Origin: Motiliproteus sp036961355
GTDB lineage: Bacteria > Pseudomonadota > Gammaproteobacteria > Pseudomonadales > Balneatricaceae
DNA length: 64,000 nt
Direction of reading: 5' to 3'
NCBI GenBank assembly: GCA_036961355.1
Contig: JBALVL010000010.1
Location: 60,280 to 124,279 of the forward strand
Shown here: in pieces, positions 58,525 to 64,000 of the stretch
Numbering within the stretch: the stretch's first letter is position 1
Layout of the letters: every line of letters begins with the position of its first letter
The notes under the pieces: model-generated
Seen by the model: the letters and a program-made list of their open reading frames with translations, nothing else
Databases searched by the model: none
What the model was told of the DNA's origin: nothing
Translations under genes and position numbers: made by a program

Positions 58525-61311
58525 TTAAACTTTAAACTGTGACACTTGCTCGTTGAGGCTGGTGGCAAGCTGGGCCAGTTCTTCACTGGTTGCCGCGATC
58601 TGCTGGGCGCCTTGCCCGGTCTGCTCGGACATGTTGCTGATCTCTTCGGCATTACTGCCGATATCTTCGGCGACGGCGCTCTGTTCCTCCGATGCGCTGG
58701 CGATCTGCAGGGTCATGTCACTGATAGTGTTGACCGAAGTATGGATCTCCTCCAGCGCATCGGTGACCTCCTGAGCTTGCGCGGCCAGTGTTTCGGCTTG
58801 TTTGACGCCCTGGGTCATCGAATCAGCCGAGTTGGTTGCCCCTGTTTGCAGCTTCTCGATCATCGCTTCGATCTCGCTGGCAGAGGTCTGGGTGCTTTGA
58901 GCGAGCGAGCGGACCTCATCGGCAACCACCGCAAATCCCCGTCCCTGGTCACCCGCGCGCGCCGCTTCAATAGCGGCGTTAAGGGCCAGCAGATTGGTCT
59001 GATCGGCGATCCCTTTGATCACATCGAGAATACCGGCGATATTCCTGGCGCCATCTTCAAGTTCTTTGACTGTCACCATTGAGCCTTCAAGGGTCTCGGC
59101 CAGAGAGCGGATACCACCAACGGTGCGATCGACAACGGCTGAGCCATTGACAACCTGCTTTTGCGCGCCACTGGCGGCTTCTGCTGCGAGTGTTGTGTTC
59201 TGCGATACCTCGCGAACGGTGGCGGTCATTTCGTTGATGGCGCTGGCCACCTGATCGGTACTCTGATGTTGTTGCGCCACGATCTGGCTGGTTTGTTGGG
59301 TAGTCGCGGCCAGCTCTTCCGCCGCCGCAGCTTGTTGCGAGGCGCTGTCGGAGATGCTGGCGACCGTGTCCCTCAGGCCCTTAACCATATCGGCCATCGC
59401 TTGTTGTAATACCCCAACTTCATCATTTTGGGTGACGACAATGCGGGTGGTCAGGTCACCTTGGGCAACCGCTTCGGCGTCAACGGCGATGGCAGCGATG
59501 GGACGGCTGATACTGCGGGCCAGCCAGCTACCGATTACCGTGATAGCGACGGTTGCTGCAATCAGGGCTATGATCGCAATCCATTGCAGCTGCTCTTTGG
59601 TGGCGAAGGCCTCTGCTTCATCGATCTCGACAATCAATGCCCACTGATTATCACCAACCGGAATTGGTGTGAAGGCTGACAGTACCGAATTACCGTTGTA
59701 ATCATTGATAATCTTAGCGTCGGTACCGCCGGCTAGAGCAACGGTTGCCGCTTCGGTATTTACGCCGTTGTTGGCAATATCGCCGGCAAAGGAGGCGGTG
59801 ACAGAGTGACCTTTCGGGTCAAGGAAAGAATCAGAGCGCATCCGTTTATCGGCACCCACCAGATAGCTTTCGCCGGTCTCGCCCATGCCGTCACGCTGCT
59901 GCATGATGCTGTTGATCGCATCCAGCGATAGCTGTAACGCCACAACCATCGCCACGCTACCTTGATTATCGAGAACCGGTTGGGCGATAAAACCGGCGGG
60001 GGCGTCATTGGAGGGAGCGTACGGTGCAAAGTCGGCCAGGCCGAATTGCTTGTCTTGCAAGGCTTGGCGAACTAACTGGCCAAGATTCGAGCTGGCGTAG
60101 GTGCCGTCGACAAAGTTGGTTTGGTAGTCGGCTTCTTTCGTGACTGTGTAGAATGCATATCCGCTACTATCGAGCAGGAACAGGTCGTAATAGCCGTATT
60201 TCTCGATATATTTTTTGTAGAAATCAGTTCCCTGACTATCGGTTGGCGAGAACGCCTCGGCGATGTCGATCTCACTGATCATCGCCCAGCGAACCCCATT
60301 ACCTAGGTCGATGCTATCCCAGGCAGAAAGTACTGGGTTGTTGTTGTAGTCGTGGATCACGGCGTACCCCGAGTTGCCTTGCAGAGCATCCTTTATCGCA
60401 TGGGTGCTGACGGTGGTATCGTTGTTGAAGGAAGCTTTGACACTGTGCGTCTCTGGCGCCAGAAAGGAGTCGGAGCGCATCCGCTTATCGGTACCGACCA
60501 GATAAGACTCACCGGTTTTACCCATACCGTCGCGGCGCAGCATGATCTGATTGATCTTTTCTAGCGGCATTTGCAGTGCCAGGTAACCTTTCAGTTCGTC
60601 CTGCTGGTAGACAGGGGTCATCATGAACCCGGCAGGGTCACCGTTAGAAGGGGCATAGGGGGCATAGTCGGCAATAGCCACTTCGCCCTGCTTGAGTGTT
60701 TTTGCCAGTTTGTAAGCTTGTCCCAATCCCGATATGTTCAGTTTGCTGGCGGGAATGCTCATGCCCAGGTCTGATTCGCGTGCGTCGGTGTAGATAATGC
60801 TGCCTGTCGGGTTGATCAGGAAAAGGTCATACCAGCCATTGGTTTTAACGATTTCGCTGAAGCGGGGTCCGTATGTCGCCGCGCGACGGGACCAACGCGG
60901 ATTATCGATATGACTATCGCTCTGCATGAATGACATATTTAATGCCACTAGTGCCTCGCGCAAGTAAGGGTCGCTACTAACGACCAGCAGTTGCTGGCGC
61001 ATGTCGTTAAGGTAACTGCTCAGTTGTGCCTGCTTGAGCGCCTGAATCGCCTCAAGTTTATTGAAGGCTTCGTCACGCAAGGTGTCGACGACATCAACCA
61101 GCACCCCCATGTCTCCCTGGCGTTCGGCGAAGAAACTGCGGATCTGCTGTTGTTTGATGTTGCGGATAGAGATGAGCTGATTAAAGGCTTGCTGTTCCAG
61201 TGCTGCGGAAGACTGCTGGATGCTGACAAAGGCAAAGATCATAAGGGGAGATAGAGCGAGAAGTAAAAAGGCGGCGATCAGTTTTCGGTTAAGACTATTG
61301 AGCAAGCTCAT
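58525..61311 (-). CDS. Large chemoreceptor with a duplicated periplasmic sensor region
   Basis: A 928-residue methyl-accepting chemotaxis protein. A membrane helix (about 11-30) is followed by a very long periplasmic part of about 540 residues. This part contains two homologous cache-like halves: the patterns YDLFL, ADYAPYAPSN, DGMGKTGESYLVG, DKRMRSDSFL and HDYNNNPVLSAWD (about 150-345) recur as YDLFL, ADFAPYAPSN, DGMGETGESYLVG, DKRMRSDSFL and NDYNGNSVLSAFT (about 380-565). A second helix (about 572-592), HAMP, and a signalling domain with NLLALNAAIEAARAG and GRGFAVVADEVRSLA follow. The ligand is unknown. Confidence 0.9.
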   Translation of the reverse strand: MSLLNSLNRKLIAAFLLLALSPLMIFAFVSIQQSSAALEQQAFNQLISIRNIKQQQIRSFFAERQGDMGVLVDVVDTLRDEAFNKLEAIQALKQAQLSSYLNDMRQQLLVVSSDPYLREALVALNMSFMQSDSHIDNPRWSRRAATYGPRFSEIVKTNGWYDLFLINPTGSIIYTDARESDLGMSIPASKLNISGLGQAYKLAKTLKQGEVAIADYAPYAPSNGDPAGFMMTPVYQQDELKGYLALQMPLEKINQIMLRRDGMGKTGESYLVGTDKRMRSDSFLAPETHSVKASFNNDTTVSTHAIKDALQGNSGYAVIHDYNNNPVLSAWDSIDLGNGVRWAMISEIDIAEAFSPTDSQGTDFYKKYIEKYGYYDLFLLDSSGYAFYTVTKEADYQTNFVDGTYASSNLGQLVRQALQDKQFGLADFAPYAPSNDAPAGFIAQPVLDNQGSVAMVVALQLSLDAINSIMQQRDGMGETGESYLVGADKRMRSDSFLDPKGHSVTASFAGDIANNGVNTEAATVALAGGTDAKIINDYNGNSVLSAFTPIPVGDNQWALIVEIDEAEAFATKEQLQWIAIIALIAATVAITVIGSWLARSISRPIAAIAVDAEAVAQGDLTTRIVVTQNDEVGVLQQAMADMVKGLRDTVASISDSASQQAAAAEELAATTQQTSQIVAQQHQSTDQVASAINEMTATVREVSQNTTLAAEAASGAQKQVVNGSAVVDRTVGGIRSLAETLEGSMVTVKELEDGARNIAGILDVIKGIADQTNLLALNAAIEAARAGDQGRGFAVVADEVRSLAQSTQTSASEIEAMIEKLQTGATNSADSMTQGVKQAETLAAQAQEVTDALEEIHTSVNTISDMTLQIASASEEQSAVAEDIGSNAEEISNMSEQTGQGAQQIAATSEELAQLATSLNEQVSQFKV

Positions 61312-61512
61312 ACAACTGTCCTTTTGGTGTAGATATTTTATTTTTATGCCCCATGATAGTGCGTCAAGTCATCATAGGCACTCAATTCTTGGGTCTATTG
61401 TTCGATCAAGTGATCTATATCAGCATATCTTTCTAATAGCAGGCCTTAAAGGCCGTTGAAGTGATGGTGATGTGCCTCAAAGGTAGTCATCGTCGACGCG
61501 GTAGCTGTTGTA

Positions 61513-61640
61513 TCAGTGGATTTTATCCTGTTGTTGCCGATAGACGGTCGGGGATTTGCCGTTCCAGCTCTGGAAGGTGCGAGTAAAGCTGGCGGCCTGG
61601 GAAACCTGAGCCGGTAGAGTAAATAAGGCCCTAGATTGTC
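61513..61640 (-). pseudogene. C-terminal remnant of an AraC-type regulator
   Basis: On the minus strand a frame ending at 61513 encodes VSQAASFTRTFQSWNGKSP followed by TVYRQQ, which is the second helix-turn-helix and tail of an AraC-family protein. There is no start codon and the frame is closed a short way upstream (about 61669), so only about 40 codons survive. The rest of this 478-bp spacer between the chemoreceptor and acyl-CoA dehydrogenase genes holds nothing else that I recognise. Confidence 0.65.
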
Positions 61641-61789
61641 GTAATAATGTGCTTAAAATTTAGCATATTGCGCCAAATGATTATCGAATAGCGCTATCGA
61701 CTTGATTGTTGTACGGGTCAGATCCATTCTGGTTCGATAATAATGCCAAGTATGACTCGAACAGTTGCTGTAACCAGAGGACGCCCTTG

Positions 61790-63589
61790 ATGCCTGAATA
61801 TAATGCTCCGCTTCGTGATATCCGTTTTGCCATGAATGAATTGCTCGATTTTGAGCAGCATTATGTCGCACTGCCGGGGGCTGAGGAGGCAACGCCCGAC
61901 CTGGTTGATGCCATTCTGGAAGAGGGTGCCAAGTTCAGTAGTCAGGTTTTGTCACCCCTTAATCAGATTGGCGATCGGCAAGGCTGCGTGCTTACTGAAG
62001 AGGGCGTTAAAACGCCAGAAGGTTTTAAAGCGGCCTATCAGCAATATGTAGAAGGTGGCTGGCCGTCGTTGGCACATTCGGATGAGTTTGGTGGTCAGGG
62101 CTTGCCTGAATCACTGTCTACCGTGATTGCAGAGATGAACGGTACCGCTAACTGGTCGTTAGCTTTGGCGATCGGCTTGTGCCATGGCGCGATGGCCACG
62201 CTTAACGCGCACGGTACGCCTGAACAGCAAACGATGTTTCTGCCCAAATTGGTTGAGGGGGCCTGGACCGGCACCATGTGCCTGACCGAGTCGCACGCAG
62301 GTTCTGATTTGGCATTACTGCGAACCAAGGCTGAACTCAGTGAAGACGGCAGTTATCGTATTTCCGGTACCAAGATATTTATCACTTCCGGTGATCATGA
62401 TATGGCGGAAAACATCGTTCATATCGTACTGGCACGCCTCCCCGACGCACCTGCAGGGGTCAAAGGTATCTCTTTGTTTTTGGTGCCTAAGGTTAATGTT
62501 GATGCGCAGGGCAACCTGTTGGACCGCAATACCGTTTCCTGTGGCTCGCTCGAGCACAAGATGGGGATTCATGGCAGCGCGACCTGTGTGATGAACTTCG
62601 ATGGCGCCAAGGGTTACCTGATCGGGCCGCCGAATAAAGGGCTTAACTGCATGTTCACCTTTATGAACAATGCTCGCCTGTTCATTGCACAGCAGGGCGT
62701 GTGTCACGCTGAGTTGTCCTATCAGGGGGCGCTGGCCTACGCCAAAGACCGACTGCAGATGCGCTCTGCCAGTGGTGCTAAACAACCGGAGAAAAGTGCC
62801 GACCCTATCATCGTTCACCCCGATGTCCGTCGCATGCTGTTGACCCAGAAAGCCTATGCAGAAGGTGGCCGGGCGCTGGTTTATTACTGTGCCCAGCAAG
62901 TAGACCGGGTTCATATGGCCAAGACCGAAGCCGAACGTGATGACGCCACCAAATTGTTGGCGTTGTTGATCCCCATCGCCAAAGGGTTTTTGACCGAGGC
63001 GGGTGTTGAGGCGGCAAGCTTAGGTATGCAAACGCTTGGTGGCCACGGTTATATCAGCGAATGGGGCATGGAGCAGATTCTGCGTGATGCCCGTATTGCA
63101 CCGATCTACGAAGGCACTAACGGTATCCAGGCACTCGACCTGCTGGGCCGTAAAGTATTGGCATCTAATGGCGAACTTTTGACCCACTTCACTGCTCAGG
63201 TCCGTGCCTTTACTGATTCACAGGCGGGTAATGAGGCAATGACGGAATTCTTGCCACCATTAATGACAAATATTCAGCGTTGGGAAGAATTGAGTTCAGA
63301 TATCGCAGCTCGAGCCCAAGCTAATCCCGATGAAATTGGGGCTGCCAGCTTTGATTATCTGATGTATGCGGGTTACACCGTCATCGGTTATCTTTGGGCC
63401 AAGTCTGCCAGCGTGGCGTTAAAGCAGTTGGCAACCGATACCACCGAGGCGGCGTTTTATCAGGCTAAGGTTAAGACTGCTCGGTTCTACTTCCAACGTT
63501 TACTAACCCGCAACGAAGGCCTGGCGCAAAACCTGTCTGCCGATGCCAGCACGCTGATGGAGATGGACGAAGAACAGTTCAGTTTCTAA
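61790..63589 (+). CDS. Long acyl-CoA dehydrogenase (about 600-residue FadE/DmdC-like family)
   Basis: A 599-residue FAD-dependent acyl-CoA dehydrogenase. It has an N-terminal extension (MPEYNAPLRDIRFAMNELL), the FAD motif TMCLTESHAGSDLALLRTKA, the usual core with YEGTNGIQALDLLGRK, and a C-terminal domain of about 130 residues. Long enzymes of this group in Pseudomonas act on medium and long fatty acyl-CoA, and DmdC acts on methylmercaptopropionyl-CoA; the substrate here cannot be told. The ATG at 61790 has AGAGGA 8 bp upstream; a longer frame from 61706 is not supported. A strong hairpin ends the gene. Confidence 0.9.
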   Translation: MPEYNAPLRDIRFAMNELLDFEQHYVALPGAEEATPDLVDAILEEGAKFSSQVLSPLNQIGDRQGCVLTEEGVKTPEGFKAAYQQYVEGGWPSLAHSDEFGGQGLPESLSTVIAEMNGTANWSLALAIGLCHGAMATLNAHGTPEQQTMFLPKLVEGAWTGTMCLTESHAGSDLALLRTKAELSEDGSYRISGTKIFITSGDHDMAENIVHIVLARLPDAPAGVKGISLFLVPKVNVDAQGNLLDRNTVSCGSLEHKMGIHGSATCVMNFDGAKGYLIGPPNKGLNCMFTFMNNARLFIAQQGVCHAELSYQGALAYAKDRLQMRSASGAKQPEKSADPIIVHPDVRRMLLTQKAYAEGGRALVYYCAQQVDRVHMAKTEAERDDATKLLALLIPIAKGFLTEAGVEAASLGMQTLGGHGYISEWGMEQILRDARIAPIYEGTNGIQALDLLGRKVLASNGELLTHFTAQVRAFTDSQAGNEAMTEFLPPLMTNIQRWEELSSDIAARAQANPDEIGAASFDYLMYAGYTVIGYLWAKSASVALKQLATDTTEAAFYQAKVKTARFYFQRLLTRNEGLAQNLSADASTLMEMDEEQFSF

Positions 63590-63608
63590 TCAACCAATGG
63601 GGTTTTGA

Positions 63609-63655
63609 CGATCAGTACGGCGACAAGGTGGCCGTACTGATCGGTTAGTTTTGTT
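63609..63655 (+). terminator. Terminator after the long acyl-CoA dehydrogenase
   Basis: CGATCAGTACGGC (63609-63621) and GCCGTACTGATCG (63631-63643) form a perfect 13-bp stem with a nine-base loop, followed by a T-rich stretch (GTTAGTTTTGTTTC). Confidence 0.85.
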
Positions 63656-63958
63656 TCTACAGATACCTCAACCAATCGATCCTTTTTTGTTCTTTCCTCT
63701 TTCGTTCTTTTCATGCGTTAGCGGTGAGACCGCAGTTTGCCCATGCGGTTTACCTCCGTACCTACCGATCAAGCGGCGCTGACAGAGTCAGAGTCTGATA
63801 CATCAGTAGTTAGACTGCACCTCTCGATTAAGCGGATTACGGCGCCAGACTACGAGAGTGCTTAGTCGCTTAGTTGATGTTATACCCCGTCGGTTGGGCC
63901 ATAGGTTATAGGATTCAATGATGCGCACTAATCGCTACAAAGAAGTTCCTGATTACCC
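63656..63958. other. Spacer with no recognisable gene
   Basis: About 300 bp with no convincing coding frame, RNA gene or repeat. It must hold the promoter for whatever begins at the window's end. A small ATG frame at 63918 ends at the start codon of the partial gene below (overlap ATGA) and could be a leader peptide, but this is weak. Confidence 0.4.
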
Positions 63959-64000
63959 ATGAAACTCAGCTCTCTTCGTGCCTATACTGATAAGTATCAG
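63959..64000 (+). CDS. Possible gene start at the window edge (partial)
   Basis: An ATG at 63959 opens 14 codons, MKLSSLRAYTDKYQ, to the end of the window. There is only a weak AAGAAG ribosome site about 12 bp upstream. Too little is present to name it. Confidence 0.3.
   Translation, partial: MKLSSLRAYTDKYQ

Overview
The window is chromosomal core DNA of a marine-type gammaproteobacterium. The gene orders thrT-tyrT-glyT-thrT-tuf-trpT-secE-nusG-rplKAJL-rpoBC, rpsLG-fusA-tuf, and lolB/hemA-prfA-prmC-moeB beside prs-rplY-pth-ychF are those of Pseudomonas/Oceanospirillales relatives. The presence of luxS, a FimX-like protein and chemoreceptors, and the intermediate GC content, make an Oceanospirillaceae-like organism my best inference. 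Most of the window is compact and conserved; nothing looks like a prophage, insertion sequence, integron or CRISPR array.

Layout. Positions 1-7.6 kb: the tail of an HD-GYP protein, then a leftward NAD-dependent formate dehydrogenase operon (fdsG-fdsB-fdsA-fdhD) with a divergent ModE/periplasmic-binding-type regulator and a palindromic candidate operator between them. 7.6-12.6 kb: a chemoreceptor, folA, birA, coaX and a SPOR-like membrane protein. 12.6-31.4 kb: four tRNAs, tuf, tRNA-Trp, secE, nusG, rplKAJL, rpoBC, rpsLG, fusA and a second tuf, with several well-formed promoters, attenuators and an L10 leader. 31.4-34.9 kb: a leftward accessory cluster of exported redox proteins (TlpA-like thioredoxin, a monoheme cytochrome c carrying two NPCAAK-type cysteine-repeat arrays, a pentaheme cytochrome, and a small cupredoxin-like protein). 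35-51.6 kb: argS, fimX, tRNA-Gln/Met, ychF-pth-rplY-prs, tRNA-Gln, lolB, a TPR lipoprotein, then rightward hemA-prfA-prmC-moeB-CoA-binding protein-luxS. 51.7-58.4 kb: a leftward acyl-CoA (probably branched-chain/isoleucine) degradation cluster with a divergent AraC regulator. 58.5-64 kb: a large chemoreceptor with a duplicated sensor half, the remnant of an AraC-type gene, a 599-residue acyl-CoA dehydrogenase, and the start of a further gene.

The most unusual object is the cytochrome at 33214-34113. A normal single-heme domain is sandwiched between 12 and 10 copies of a PC-A-A motif, which puts 22 regularly spaced cysteines in the exported protein. The DNA of the copies has drifted synonymously while the peptide is kept, so the repeat is under selection. 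With its neighbours (a disulfide reductase-type thioredoxin, a five-heme cytochrome and a cupredoxin-like protein) it forms what looks like a periplasmic metal-handling or electron-transfer system that I do not recognise as described.

Secondary points of interest are three short tandem-repeat arrays in intergenic spacers (13, 15 and 16 bp units), a duplicated moeB tail enclosed by inverted repeats, near-identical 5' halves but diverged 3' ends of the two tuf genes, the absence of ispE from its usual place next to prs, and a G10 tract in front of a chemoreceptor gene.
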